Shown: positions 28,201 through 36,052 of the stretch, in pieces | How the letters are laid out: each line of letters opens with the position of its first letter | How positions within the stretch are numbered: the stretch's first letter is position 1 | Translations under genes and position numbers: made by a program | From: Shewanella nanhaiensis | GTDB lineage: Bacteria > Pseudomonadota > Gammaproteobacteria > Enterobacterales > Shewanellaceae | Reading direction: 5' to 3' | Assembly: GCF_019457885.1 (NCBI RefSeq) | Contig: NZ_JAHZST010000006.1 | Span: 248,001-312,000, forward strand | Length of the DNA stretch: 64,000 nucleotides | The notes under the pieces: model-generated | Seen by the model: the letters and a program-made list of their open reading frames with translations, nothing else | Database searches by the model: none | Told to the model about the DNA's origin: nothing

Positions 28201-29231
28201 ATGTGGACTTTGAAACTCGTGAGTTAGTTGGAAGTACTCAGTATGAGGACTTAAATACGCTCTCTAGATTGAATGACTTCACTGAAACCGTTATAGCTGG
28301 CGGTGATATGGCCAAGGGAACATTTGGCCTAGATCAGTGGAATGCCACTGATGGATTGATCTCTGGAACTGGTAATAGTTTCACATCAGATGTCGGGTAC
28401 GAAACACGCCCAACATCTGTTGGCTTTGATGGGGAGTTTACAGTTAGCTTCTGGCATCTATATAACCTAGAAGAAGGTTATGATGGAGCAGTTGTTGAGG
28501 TTAGTGTTAATGGTGGTGACTGGGTTGATGTTACCGACATGGGGGCGACCTTTACAGGTGATGGTTATACTGATACAGGCCTTGATAACACGGAAGCGGC
28601 TATTGCTGGTCGTGAGACATTCTCTGGATTCAACTATGGATGGGAAACAATTAACTTTGGCGAGAGTTTAAATGGTAACCAAGTTCAATTCCGTTTCCGT
28701 ATTGCGACAGATTCAGCTGTAGTTCCAGATCCAGTGTCTGGTTTTGCTTCAGGTTGGTACATTGATGACATTACCTTCACCAATACACAGACAAGCTTAT
28801 TTTCTGATGTTGTCGCTGGTGACACATTTGCATGTGATAACCGCTTGCCTAGTGTAACAACAAGTGCGAGTGCTGAAAGTGTAAATGAAGGTGAAGCTGT
28901 AACATTAACTTCTGTGACTGTCGATCCAAATGCTAATGATACCCATACATATGCATGGACACAGACATCAGGAACTACTGCCACATTAACGGGTGCAGAT
29001 ACAAGTGAAGTGAGCTTTACGGCTCCTGACGTTAGTGGTGATGAAACTCTAGAGTTTTCTGTAACAGTAAATGATGGAACTGGAGATGTTGTCTCTACTG
29101 TAAGCGTTCAGGTGAAGGATATACCTGAGGTTGTGCCGCCAAAAGAGCCTTTAGCCAAAGGTTCAGGCGGTTCTACAGGTTTACTTACTCTGTTATTACT
29201 TCCGTTGGCGCTTCTTCGTCGTCGTAAGTAA
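25293..29231 (+). CDS. Secreted M36 (fungalysin-type) metalloprotease with GlyGly-CTERM tail
   Basis: A 1312-residue secreted zinc protease. Signal peptide 1-23, an FTP-type propeptide to about residue 270, then the M36 domain with the zinc motif HEWGH (His646, Glu647, His650) and the third ligand Glu673 in SMGEGFGDF. A PA insert (about 495-615) interrupts the catalytic domain before the zinc site. After it come a beta-sandwich, a lectin/MAM-like domain with WYIDDITF, and a PKD/REJ-like repeat that resembles the one in the neighbouring S8 protease. The tail (GSGGSTG, hydrophobic helix, LRRRK) is GlyGly-CTERM. Own promoter region and terminator. It digests extracellular protein. Confidence 0.93.
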   Translation: MNFNKTVIATVIGTALAGVTLSASSGDFKTAPNYKSFDNAQVIKKQNQQTNVATASGMSNQYDAQLGKTTFRWAGKNQSVPSLGAVSLENKVSHAADYYLGQLTGFSSSKGGVAQSVLVNTHDLGRGSIIAKYKQEVSGVEVFNREFNIMMDRKFNLVASSGYFASQRAATTVTSAIKDIEGAFGDASESISAAFSAMGGDKGSVTLSAQPSSGKYEKFTVTNMATDKILVGEPRAKKVFFEHKNKLVAAHYVEIETGASDSRESEYFSYVISAKTGEILFKKNLTSHAADFNYRIYADEDGKPWDSPHGNVMPAPEGSDVDAYLTAPYLDAPMVTLTHGPISTMDPWLADDATSTMGNNVTAYVDAIAPQGLTNGDYLAETTSSNTFDYKYDDSEAEYSVNNRKAAIVNLFLMNNYLHDDYYDHGFDEASGNAQALNYDRGGVEGDALNVEVQDNSGFNNANMSTPADGGSPRMQMYLWETTQAVNGVDFGVTATSHASIGMLEDLGFAGFGPDVFEVSGDLIRLVDATDPINDGCEAATNGADLAGKIAIIDRGACNFTQKVKNAQDAGSIAVIIANNKDGDATITMGGSDDTITIPSMMVSQNEGAAIYALLDADETVTVNIFKNDLSRVFKDSSWDNAIVAHEWGHYISNRLVGNGSGLSSNQARSMGEGFGDFHALLFGSEEADNLVTGNENYAGSYGDTTYVASFVNGIRQFPYSTNMDINPSTFAYVETNPQVHGSGSVYGVMLWDAFIGLVNDERHTFDEAKDLMKDYLVAGYKMMPMAPTFTEGRDALLAAAYANDEDDYKVILGAFARRGMGLGAKSPSRFSTDHAGVVESYKTDLATYTVAEHELDTNYEGMTVGYCSSDNILDKGETGTVSFTIQNGGNQALTGLTGEIVVESDHDVTFANEGMVTFDDVALFGSTTSSPIEFTLNEAATGDELVLKFVPELVEGMEADEYMLSTTVNVDFETRELVGSTQYEDLNTLSRLNDFTETVIAGGDMAKGTFGLDQWNATDGLISGTGNSFTSDVGYETRPTSVGFDGEFTVSFWHLYNLEEGYDGAVVEVSVNGGDWVDVTDMGATFTGDGYTDTGLDNTEAAIAGRETFSGFNYGWETINFGESLNGNQVQFRFRIATDSAVVPDPVSGFASGWYIDDITFTNTQTSLFSDVVAGDTFACDNRLPSVTTSASAESVNEGEAVTLTSVTVDPNANDTHTYAWTQTSGTTATLTGADTSEVSFTAPDVSGDETLEFSVTVNDGTGDVVSTVSVQVKDIPEVVPPKEPLAKGSGGSTGLLTLLLLPLALLRRRK

Positions 29232-29248
29232 CACTTAAGCCTTAAAGA

Positions 29249-29285
29249 AAAGAGCCATAACCTATTAGGTTATGGCTCTTTTTTA
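29249..29285. terminator. Terminator after the M36 protease gene
   Basis: Arms AAGAGCCATAACCTA and TAGGTTATGGCTCTT, followed by TTTTTT on the plus strand. An A run on the other side (AAAGAAA) makes a partly bidirectional role possible for the converging lipoprotein gene. Confidence 0.9.
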
Positions 29286-29316
29286 TGTCTATGTTTTATG
29301 ATTAACAGTCAAATAA

Positions 29317-29826
29317 TCAGTAACTCTGCGCAGTTGAAGCTCGACTGTAATCAATCTCAATTTCGACTCGAGAGAGTTCACTGTTTTTGAGTAAATTTGA
29401 ATAAAGGTTATATAGATCTGTTTGATTTTTTATTGGAATTAATCGGTAGGTGTTTTTAGCTATTTTATTCACTTTGTAATGGGTAGATAAACTTTCTGTT
29501 TTGGCTGTTGTGATAACGACAAAGCTTCCTTTTAAAACCCCTGATTCTGACATGATAGGGCTTGATACCGAGCTTCCTTTCACTAAAACTTTAGCGTTAG
29601 AAGTGAATTTTTGATCATTTAATTGATAACTATAGGTTTTGTTCTGTGTCTTCTTATCTTGTTCAGTGATAAGTAACTTCTTTTTATTAACAGCTTCATC
29701 TTTTGTTATGACTGTTGACGTGCTCGTTTCTACTGGCATTACACTTGGTGTTTCAGTTTTGTCGATTTTATCTGTTGAACATGCAGTAGAAAGTACTAAC
29801 AGGGTACTCAACATGGCTTTTTTCAT
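29317..29826 (-). CDS. Small lipoprotein of unknown function
   Basis: Starting at the ATG at 29826, which follows AGGGA at the right distance, the product is about 169 residues with a lipoprotein signal (LVLSTACS, Cys at about 16). A Ser/Thr/Lys-rich linker follows, then a globular part ending in IEIDYSRAST. No family recognised. A longer frame to 29883 adds residues unlike a signal peptide. It converges on the M36 gene and sits 95 bases after the deacylase gene, with no evident operon link. Confidence 0.75.
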   Translation of the reverse strand: MKKAMLSTLLVLSTACSTDKIDKTETPSVMPVETSTSTVITKDEAVNKKKLLITEQDKKTQNKTYSYQLNDQKFTSNAKVLVKGSSVSSPIMSESGVLKGSFVVITTAKTESLSTHYKVNKIAKNTYRLIPIKNQTDLYNLYSNLLKNSELSRVEIEIDYSRASTAQSY

Positions 29827-29920
29827 AATAATCCCTATGTTGGCCGATATATTTATATTTTGCAGTAAACATAATCGTAACATCTAGAGCTAGCCAATGT
29901 CTTGTTGCTAAATGACCCTG

Positions 29921-31027
29921 CTAAATCTCAAACAGATTCGTCATCACTTTATAGAGCTCAGTTCCTTGATAAACCGATGCTGAGGCAAAATGGAGTATTG
30001 GGACGCAGTCTTGCTCTAGCTTGAGTGAGGTGAGGACCTTGTCGCTGCCGTAAAGATCTAACCTAAGTATATTGGCTAGTGGCTCTCCAGCTTTTAGTGG
30101 TTTTCCTACTTCAGCTTGATACTCCACCATGCCACCTAGGGGGGAGTGATATTTTTTGTAATCTCTTAAATAGCAAGCATGGCGTGACATCATTGCAGGC
30201 TCTACTTTTTCAGTGATTACCCCTCTGTGACTTAAGTAAGCGAGTATGCCCTTGGCATCGATGAGTGCATCGTCGAGGTTAATATTTTCTTGAGAGCCTA
30301 GCTCTAGTGTAAAGGCTGATACAGGTATCTCAATTTTTCTTCCCTTAGTACCCATAAACTCTATCAGTTGCCACCAAGGACAAAAAACAGATTCATCCAT
30401 GGCACCACCGAAATCATTGGGGATCATTAAGGTGTAGGGGATAGAGAAAAAGGCTGCTGCTTTTGCATCATACTCGGGGCAGTAGAGGTGTTTGCAGGAC
30501 TTAGGCCCAGTATGAAGGTCGAGTACAATATCAGCCTTATGTGCCATTGATTGTAAAAGTATTGCTTGCTGGTGGCCTGTTGTGACTCCCCATTCACTAT
30601 TTAGTCGCGTTTGACAAGACTCAAGCAAGCAGTCTCTAAAAGCATGGATTATCTGATCATTAGAGAGGCTTTGGTTCTCACTGTACCAAGCTTCAATATC
30701 CAATTTGTGATCAAGGTATTCTCTATTCCAGTTAACCCCTGTAATGGGATCAAATCGTCCTAGAGTAAACTCACCACTTTTTTGATTTATGCCTAAAGGG
30801 TTTGCCAGAGGCACCAGTGTGATATCGCCACGCAGGGTATAGCTCTCTAGTAACTGTATAAGTTGATAGATAACGGCGTTGCCCTGAACTTCAGCGCCAT
30901 GCACGTTAGCCTGAATATAGACATTCGGTGCAGTGCCATATTCAGCCTTAAGGCTGAATATGGGGATGGTGAGGTCTTGACCTGTGGCAAGCTCGCCAAC
31001 TTTTAATGAGGTTTGGGAAACACGCAT
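29921..31027 (-). CDS. Succinylglutamate desuccinylase/aspartoacylase family protein
   Basis: A 368-residue zinc-dependent deacylase of the M14-related AstE/AspA family. The zinc ligands sit in HGAEVQG (His43, Glu46) and in LDLHTG, as in the family, and the loop NPLGINQKSGEFTLGRFDP is also typical. The C-terminal part (PLGGMVEYQAEVGKPLKAGEPLANI) is a lipoyl-like beta-barrel. The substrate is unknown: AstE itself works in arginine breakdown but no ast genes are nearby. The gene follows lysC by about 80 bases in the same direction, so it may be cotranscribed and lysine-controlled; the spacer contains only simple repeats. Confidence 0.85.
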   Translation of the reverse strand: MRVSQTSLKVGELATGQDLTIPIFSLKAEYGTAPNVYIQANVHGAEVQGNAVIYQLIQLLESYTLRGDITLVPLANPLGINQKSGEFTLGRFDPITGVNWNREYLDHKLDIEAWYSENQSLSNDQIIHAFRDCLLESCQTRLNSEWGVTTGHQQAILLQSMAHKADIVLDLHTGPKSCKHLYCPEYDAKAAAFFSIPYTLMIPNDFGGAMDESVFCPWWQLIEFMGTKGRKIEIPVSAFTLELGSQENINLDDALIDAKGILAYLSHRGVITEKVEPAMMSRHACYLRDYKKYHSPLGGMVEYQAEVGKPLKAGEPLANILRLDLYGSDKVLTSLKLEQDCVPILHFASASVYQGTELYKVMTNLFEI

Positions 31028-31095
31028 TATCTATCCTTCTTATCTAACAGCTAAAACTTAGCGCCTAAAAGCTAACATCTGGAACCTAAAATCTA
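31028..31095. repeat. Degenerate TTTTAG/GCTAAG simple repeats
   Basis: On the minus strand the spacer between lysC and the deacylase gene contains TTTTAG at least three times, mixed with GTTAG and CTAAG (for example GCTTTTAGGCGCTAAG). It can fold into several small hairpins. It looks like a decayed microsatellite rather than a terminator. Confidence 0.45.
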
Positions 31096-31106
31096 GAAGG
31101 AAAGCA

Positions 31107-32459
31107 TTAAGCTTCGAACAGATTTTCGTGTAGCGCACCGACCACTTGAGCCGCTTCAGATTCAGCCACGAGTACGCACAAATTATGGGGACTGGCACCT
31201 TGGCAGATCATCCTGACGTTATGGGGTTCTAATACTTCAAATACCCGGCGGCAAACTCCTGGCGTCGACGCAATTTTATTTCCCACTATGGCGATTAAGG
31301 CTAAGTTGTCCTCAACTCTAACTCGGCAATGTTGAGATAACTCCTGTAGTAAGGCTTCACTCAGTAAACCATTACCAGCAGAATCCGATCCTGTTTTATC
31401 TAAGGTTAAAGAGACATTAACCTCAGATGTGGTGATCAAATCAACACTTATCTTGTGCCGAGCAAGAGTGGCAAAGGTTTCGGCAAGAAAGCCTTGAGCA
31501 TGGAGCATCTGCAAGCTGTGTAGATTAAGTAAGGTTTGATCGCGGCGCACCGCGACAGCGCGATAAACTGGCGCCTTTTCAACCTGGTGACGGATCCAAG
31601 TTCCGCCACGTTCTGGTTCACGGCTTGAGCCTACAAATACCTGAATTTTCTGTCTAACGGCGGGTAAAATAGTTGCTGGATGCAGTACCTTTGCGCCAAA
31701 AGTCGCCATCTCTGCAGCTTCATTAAAGCTGATCTCTGCAATAGGTGAGGCGTTAGGGGCAAGGCGAGGGTCGGTAGTGTAGATACCAGCAACATCTGTC
31801 CAGATCTCAACAGCTGTGGCTTTTAAGGCTTCGGCTAACAGGGCTGCTGAATAGTCGCTGCCACCACGGCCAAGGGTGGTCGTAGAGCCTGCTTCATCGG
31901 CGCCAATAAAACCTTGGGTCACAATTCGTTGTGAGCTTAATAAGGGGAACAGTTGTTCATTTGCAAGCTTGGCAATGGTTTCAATCTGAGGCTCTGCCCG
32001 TCCAAAGTGACTATCGGTACGCATCACTTGTCTAACATCAAAGGCGCTAGCGGTTTCCCCTTTTTCTCTCAGTACGGCAGCAAAAAGCGCCGATGAGCAT
32101 TGCTCCCCTTGTGCTAAGAGCTCATCCATTGTTGCTTTGCACCTATTACTACTTAGGGACTCACTGAGTATTGCAATACGGCTCAACACATTGTCGAGAC
32201 GGGCTGCAACCTCTTGAGGCCTGCCAAGATCATCTAAAATTTGATATTGAATATGTGCTATCTGCTTAATGAGCTGTTTTCTGCGCTCGTCGGTTGTCTG
32301 CTCTTGAGTCAATTCAACTAAGAGGTTGGTTACCCCGCTTGAAGCGCTGACAACGATGACTCGAGTATTAGGGTTGGCAATAATAATGTCAGCACAGCGA
32401 CTCATTGCTGAGTAATCGGCAACTGAGGTTCCACCAAATTTAGCTACAATTAATGACAT
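31107..32459 (-). CDS. lysC: Lysine-sensitive aspartate kinase III
   Basis: Phosphorylates aspartate, the first step towards lysine, threonine, methionine and diaminopimelate. The kinase motif KFGGTS is at residues 7-12, TTLGRGGSDYSAAL is the aspartate/ATP site, and two ACT-type regulatory regions follow residue 290. The length, 450 residues, is that of monofunctional LysC (E. coli 449), not of the ThrA/MetL fusions. The gene lies under a lysine riboswitch, which confirms the lysine-responsive isozyme. The start ATG has GGAGG upstream and overlaps the stop of a 19-codon leader ORF (TAATG). Confidence 0.96.
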   Translation of the reverse strand: MSLIVAKFGGTSVADYSAMSRCADIIIANPNTRVIVVSASSGVTNLLVELTQEQTTDERRKQLIKQIAHIQYQILDDLGRPQEVAARLDNVLSRIAILSESLSSNRCKATMDELLAQGEQCSSALFAAVLREKGETASAFDVRQVMRTDSHFGRAEPQIETIAKLANEQLFPLLSSQRIVTQGFIGADEAGSTTTLGRGGSDYSAALLAEALKATAVEIWTDVAGIYTTDPRLAPNASPIAEISFNEAAEMATFGAKVLHPATILPAVRQKIQVFVGSSREPERGGTWIRHQVEKAPVYRAVAVRRDQTLLNLHSLQMLHAQGFLAETFATLARHKISVDLITTSEVNVSLTLDKTGSDSAGNGLLSEALLQELSQHCRVRVEDNLALIAIVGNKIASTPGVCRRVFEVLEPHNVRMICQGASPHNLCVLVAESEAAQVVGALHENLFEA

Positions 32460-32518
32460 TATGCTGCCTCCATTGAATTAGGAAACAGACGAGAAAAACA
32501 GCTTTGGAAAAATAACAT
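32459..32518 (-). CDS. Possible 19-residue leader ORF coupled to lysC
   Basis: An ATG at 32518 opens a 19-codon frame (MLFFQSCFSRLFPNSMEAA) whose TAA shares bases with the lysC ATG. GGAG lies seven bases before this ATG, and that GGAG is itself part of the 3' arm of the riboswitch hairpin. If it is translated, the riboswitch could hide or free its ribosome site and ribosomes finishing it would restart on lysC. It could equally be chance; lysC has its own GGAGG. Confidence 0.35.
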   Translation of the reverse strand: MLFFQSCFSRLFPNSMEAA

Positions 32519-32524
32519 GATCAC

Positions 32525-32551
32525 GCTCCGAACTAACTTCGTTCGAAGAGC
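32525..32551 (-). promoter_or_regulatory. Expression-platform hairpin of the lysine riboswitch
   Basis: On the minus strand GCTCTTCGAAC pairs with GTTCGGAGC around GAAGTTA. A T-rich stretch comes only about 11 bases later, so control may be by hiding a ribosome site (the GGAG in the 3' arm) as much as by termination. Confidence 0.6.
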
Positions 32552-32594
32552 CTGGTGCAAAGATTACGCACCCTATAGAAGGGAAACAGATATC

Positions 32595-32770
32595 ACCACC
32601 AGAAGCTCTCCACCAATAAAAGGTGACAATCTATGGGATTCAGCCCATTCGACCGATATTGAGTGATTCCAAACACTGCAACACCTCGGCGTTAATCTCC
32701 CTCATAAGCCATCATCAAAGTTTGGACTTCTCAGACTTACTACCTAGCTAACGCACCTCTTCTGTACCTC
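32595..32770 (-). promoter_or_regulatory. Lysine riboswitch (L box) aptamer
   Basis: Read on the minus strand it follows the E. coli lysC leader closely: AGAAGAGGTGCGTT, then AACGCCGAGGTGTT, then GGGCTGAATCCC, TTGTCACC, and GGTGGAGAGCTTCTGG, in the right order and distance. The closing stem P1 pairs CAGAAG with CTTCTG. Lysine binding shuts down expression of lysC in the known family. Confidence 0.95.
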
Positions 32771-32810
32771 GCCTCTACCGATTGTTAACCGCAGAGTAAG
32801 GAAAGCAAAA

Positions 32811-32838
32811 ACTATCAAATTTTAAGCAATTAAGTCAA
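32811..32838 (-). promoter_or_regulatory. Likely sigma70 promoter of lysC
   Basis: On the minus strand TTGACT and GATAGT are 17 bases apart, and the predicted start lies some 35-40 bases before the riboswitch core. Confidence 0.6.
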
Positions 32839-32927
32839 TGGCTAAAACAGATATTAACCAATAACAGTTAAAAACAGCATATAACGCCTAGAAAGTATGC
32901 ATTTAAGTGGTTTATTGTGAGAATTTG

Positions 32928-33371
32928 TCAGAGGTAATCGGGGAGCTCATTAACTAAGTTAACTCTGGATGAGAAGTGGCCGATGAGTTGTTCTTTATGG
33001 TGAAGAGGGGAGAGAAGACAGGGGACAAGCTGCAAGTTATCATGTTCCACATAGTAGATAGCGTTTTGATTAAACATGCGACCTAGATGTAAGGCTGAAT
33101 CTTTGGTGGTCGACACTGCCCAGCTTTTCTCCATATGACTGTTATCAACTGAAGTTCCGACCATGGCACGGTATGGTTGTCTGAGCTGCTCTATCTCATG
33201 TTGTAGTTGTCTATCTAAAAGTCGATTTTGGCAGGCTGAGAGGATCTCGCCTTTAGGATTATGGGCGGTAATGATGGCAAAGGAAACTTCACAAGAGAGG
33301 GGCTGAGTAAATAGAAATCGTGCATTTTGATAACATTGCCAAAGCTGATTATTCGACTGATTCATTTGCAT
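32928..33371 (-). CDS. DUF3293 family protein
   Basis: About 148 residues, cytoplasmic. The pattern FAIITAHNPKGE, then paired Leu/Arg/Gln-rich helix, VGTSVDN, MEKSWAV and ALHLGRMFNQNAIYYV is the layout I recall for DUF3293 proteins. Function unknown. The start is uncertain: three ATG codons (33374, 33371, 33365) lie just after GGAAGG; 33371 or 33365 gives the better distance. It is divergent from arcA and shares a 560-base control region that holds two CRP-like sites. Confidence 0.78.
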   Translation of the reverse strand: MQMNQSNNQLWQCYQNARFLFTQPLSCEVSFAIITAHNPKGEILSACQNRLLDRQLQHEIEQLRQPYRAMVGTSVDNSHMEKSWAVSTTKDSALHLGRMFNQNAIYYVEHDNLQLVPCLLSPLHHKEQLIGHFSSRVNLVNELPDYL

Positions 33372-33428
33372 CATACCTTCCAATTAGATCCAAAAGATTA
33401 TACCTAATTGAAATAATCTTCCTAGTGG

Positions 33429-33444
33429 TGTGACGTGGGTCACA
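33429..33444. promoter_or_regulatory. CRP site, perfect TGTGA-N6-TCACA
   Basis: The sequence TGTGACGTGGGTCACA matches both half-sites of the CRP consensus exactly. It lies 58 bases before the DUF3293 start and about 500 before arcA, so it may serve either gene. In Shewanella CRP is a main regulator of anaerobic respiration, which fits arcA as a neighbour. Confidence 0.75.
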
Positions 33445-33492
33445 CAATTCTTTTTTGCCACTTTCAATAAAATCAGTTACTTAGTTTTTAAA

Positions 33493-33508
33493 GTGTGATC
33501 AAGCTCAT
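33493..33508. promoter_or_regulatory. Second CRP-like site TGTGA-N6-TCATA
   Basis: One mismatch from the consensus in the right half, 64 bases from the perfect site. Confidence 0.45.
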
Positions 33509-33520
33509 ATCCGTAAGTAA

Positions 33521-33546
33521 ATTTGTTAACATTTCATTTGTTAACA
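33521..33546. promoter_or_regulatory. Paired ATTTGTTAACA repeats, candidate ArcA sites
   Basis: An 11-base sequence occurs twice in direct repeat, 15 bases apart, each containing the palindrome GTTAAC. ArcA boxes contain TGTTAA-like half-sites in direct repeat, usually about 11 bases apart, so autoregulation by ArcA is possible but the spacing is not canonical. The remainder of 33547-33935 is a long arcA leader with the palindrome TGAGTGCGCTCA near 33884. Confidence 0.35.
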
Positions 33547-33935
33547 AATGCCTAAAACGAGTACAATAGCTTCACTTGGTTCGATGACCATTGATAAAAA
33601 ATGGAAAGCATTTTGTTAGATTGGTACTTAATATCGAAGCAAGAGTTAGCCAAATTCCTGTACAAAATGTGAGCTAGACTGCATTTCACATTTTTACTTC
33701 ATTTTATTTAATTTTATAGGGAACTTAACTCCCCTATTGTTAATCGAAGTGAATACAGTTCGCGTTTCTATTAAATGAGATACGCATACTTTACCATCAT
33801 GGAAGTGTGTTGCTGTTTCAGTCCAGATTTGAAAGCACTACTAGATCGGTAAATTGTCATCAAGACGAGTTCGAGCGTTACGCATTGAGTGCGCTCATGG
33901 TTAGAACAGAATTGAACAAAATTAGGTAAATTAAT

Positions 33936-34655
33936 ATGCAAAACCCGCACATTCTAATCGTAGAAGATGAAGCCGTTACCCGGAACACGCTAAGAAGTAT
34001 TTTCGAGGCCGAAGGATATGTGGTAACTGAAGCTAATGATGGCGCAGAGATGCATAAAGCCATGCAGGAAAACAAGATTAATTTAGTCGTTATGGACATT
34101 AATCTTCCTGGTAAAAATGGTCTTTTGTTAGCACGTGAACTTCGTGAAATCAACAACATCGGTCTAATCTTCCTAACAGGCCGTGATAACGAAGTTGATA
34201 AGATCTTAGGTCTTGAAATTGGTGCTGATGATTATATCACTAAGCCATTCAACCCACGTGAATTGACGATTCGTGCCCGTAACCTATTAACTCGTGTTAA
34301 TAGCACAGGTGCTGAGTCTGAAGAGAAAAGCGCTGTCGAGTTCTACCGTTTCAACGGTTGGAGCTTAGAGATCAATAGCCGTTCATTGGTTAGCCCACAA
34401 GGCGAATCATACAAGCTGCCACGTAGTGAATTCCGCGCTATGCTGCACTTTGTTGAGAATCCAGGTAAGATCTTAAGCCGTGCTGATCTGCTAATGAAGA
34501 TGACTGGTCGTGAGCTTAAGCCCCATGACCGTACTGTCGATGTGACAATCCGTCGTATCCGCAAGCACTTCGAAAGCTTGCCTGATACGCCAGAAATTAT
34601 CGCAACTATTCACGGTGAAGGTTACCGTTTCTGCGGTAACTTAGAAGAGGCATAA
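33936..34655 (+). CDS. arcA: Aerobic respiration control response regulator ArcA
   Basis: OmpR-family regulator of 239 residues. Receiver with E10/D11, phospho-acceptor Asp54 (VVMDINLPG), Thr and Lys switch residues ([23 protein letters not shown]), then a winged-helix DNA-binding domain ending HGEGYRF. The sequence follows E. coli ArcA nearly throughout by memory. It controls respiratory and central carbon genes. No arcB kinase is next to it, as usual; in Shewanella the ArcS/HptA system feeds it. Confidence 0.96.
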   Translation: MQNPHILIVEDEAVTRNTLRSIFEAEGYVVTEANDGAEMHKAMQENKINLVVMDINLPGKNGLLLARELREINNIGLIFLTGRDNEVDKILGLEIGADDYITKPFNPRELTIRARNLLTRVNSTGAESEEKSAVEFYRFNGWSLEINSRSLVSPQGESYKLPRSEFRAMLHFVENPGKILSRADLLMKMTGRELKPHDRTVDVTIRRIRKHFESLPDTPEIIATIHGEGYRFCGNLEEA

Positions 34656-34708
34656 AGCTAGCGCTTATCCCTCTATCTATGTCTGATTAGACGTTGACAC
34701 TTTTAAAG

Positions 34709-34737
34709 CCAGTAGCCCAAAAAGCTACTGGTTTTTG
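34709..34737 (+). terminator. First terminator after arcA
   Basis: Arms CCAGTAGC and GCTACTGG with an A-rich loop, followed by TTTTTG. Confidence 0.85.
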
Positions 34738-34772
34738 TTTATTTTTAACAGTAAAAAGCACAGTTAAAGTTA

Positions 34773-34801
34773 AAAAAAGCCTGCAGTTGCAGGCTTTTTT
34801 A
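34773..34801. terminator. Bidirectional terminator between arcA and pyrC
   Basis: Arms AAAAAGCCTGCA and TGCAGGCTTTTTT around GT give a T run in both directions, so it ends arcA read-through and pyrC alike. Confidence 0.92.
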
Positions 34802-34822
34802 TTCATCATAGCACTTAGGCGC

Positions 34823-35857
34823 TTAAACTTTTACTTTCCAATTGACCTCTTCGCCGGCGAAAAAAGGGACGATTGGATTGCCATTTGGCAAAATGATCTC
34901 ACTTGGAACCGTCCAGCTCTCTTTCACTAGCGTGACCGTACCTGTATTTCTTGGTAGACCATAAAAATCTGGACCATGCGTACTAGCAAAGCCCTCAAGT
35001 TTCTCTATCACACCTAAATCATCAAATACTTGAGCGTAGAGTTCAAGTGCACTCCAAGCGCTGTAACAGCCTGCGCAGCCACAAGCTGACTCTTTACGGT
35101 GTTTCTCGTGAGGCGCTGAATCTGTACCTAGGAAGAATTTACTTGAACCCGTTGCAACTGCGGCTCTTAGGGCCTCTTGATGTATGTTGCGCTTGAGTAC
35201 TGGTAGACAGAAGTTGTGAGGACGAACGCCGCCGACTAGCAAATCATTACGGTTCAGCAGTAGGTGTTGTGGAGTGATAGTCGCTGCCACATTGTCAGAT
35301 GCAGAGGTCACGAACTCCGCTGCTTCCTTGGTGGTGATATGCTCAAAAACCACTTTAAGTTGTGGAAAAGCATCAACTATTCGTGACAAATTACGCTCGA
35401 TAAACAGTGCTTCACGATCGAAAATATCGATATGTGACTCAGTCACTTCGCCATGAACTAAGAGCAGCATGCCAATCTCTGCCATGGTTTCAAATATAGG
35501 AAACAGGGCATCGAGGCCTTTTACTGCCGCATCAGAGTTGGTGGTTGCACCTGCAGGATAGAGTTTAGCTGCAACAACACCAGCCGCTTTAGCATCAATA
35601 ATATCTTGCTTACTGGTGTCATTGGTAAGGAAAATAGTCATCAGAGGCTCGAAGCTTGAGCCTTCAGGACGTGCCGCTAGAATACGCTCACGATAGGCTG
35701 ACGCAAGTTTGGCATCTGTGACAGGAGGTAGCAGGTTTGGCATAACAATAGCGCGCTGAAACAGTCGAGCTGTGGCCGGAACGGTTTCTTGTAACATATC
35801 ACCATCACGGAAGTGAAGGTGCCAATCATCGGGAGTAAGTAGGGTGATCTGCGTCAT
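34823..35857 (-). CDS. pyrC: Dihydroorotase
   Basis: Cyclises carbamoyl aspartate to dihydroorotate in pyrimidine synthesis. 344 residues, the size of the homodimeric class II enzyme (E. coli 348). Zinc ligands His13 and His15 in DWHLHFRDG, the carboxylated Lys region [11 protein letters not shown], and the later His and Asp in LVHGEV, FEHITT and FLGTDSAPH are all present. Single gene with its own upstream region and a shared terminator. Confidence 0.96.
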   Translation of the reverse strand: MTQITLLTPDDWHLHFRDGDMLQETVPATARLFQRAIVMPNLLPPVTDAKLASAYRERILAARPEGSSFEPLMTIFLTNDTSKQDIIDAKAAGVVAAKLYPAGATTNSDAAVKGLDALFPIFETMAEIGMLLLVHGEVTESHIDIFDREALFIERNLSRIVDAFPQLKVVFEHITTKEAAEFVTSASDNVAATITPQHLLLNRNDLLVGGVRPHNFCLPVLKRNIHQEALRAAVATGSSKFFLGTDSAPHEKHRKESACGCAGCYSAWSALELYAQVFDDLGVIEKLEGFASTHGPDFYGLPRNTGTVTLVKESWTVPSEIILPNGNPIVPFFAGEEVNWKVKV

Positions 35858-36052
35858 CTATAGTTCCTATGGGTTTACGGCAAGACATAACTAGCTATTT
35901 TGTGCGCGATATTATGCCAGAAATTGAATTTTCTTGATAGCTGAGTTTATTGTTTTGCTACAATCCCAACCAGCACAGGACAGCCTTTCCTAAACCAATG
36001 AACGAGATGTTTAATACCTGAATTTTTGAGCCTAACAGTGAGAGAGCTATCT

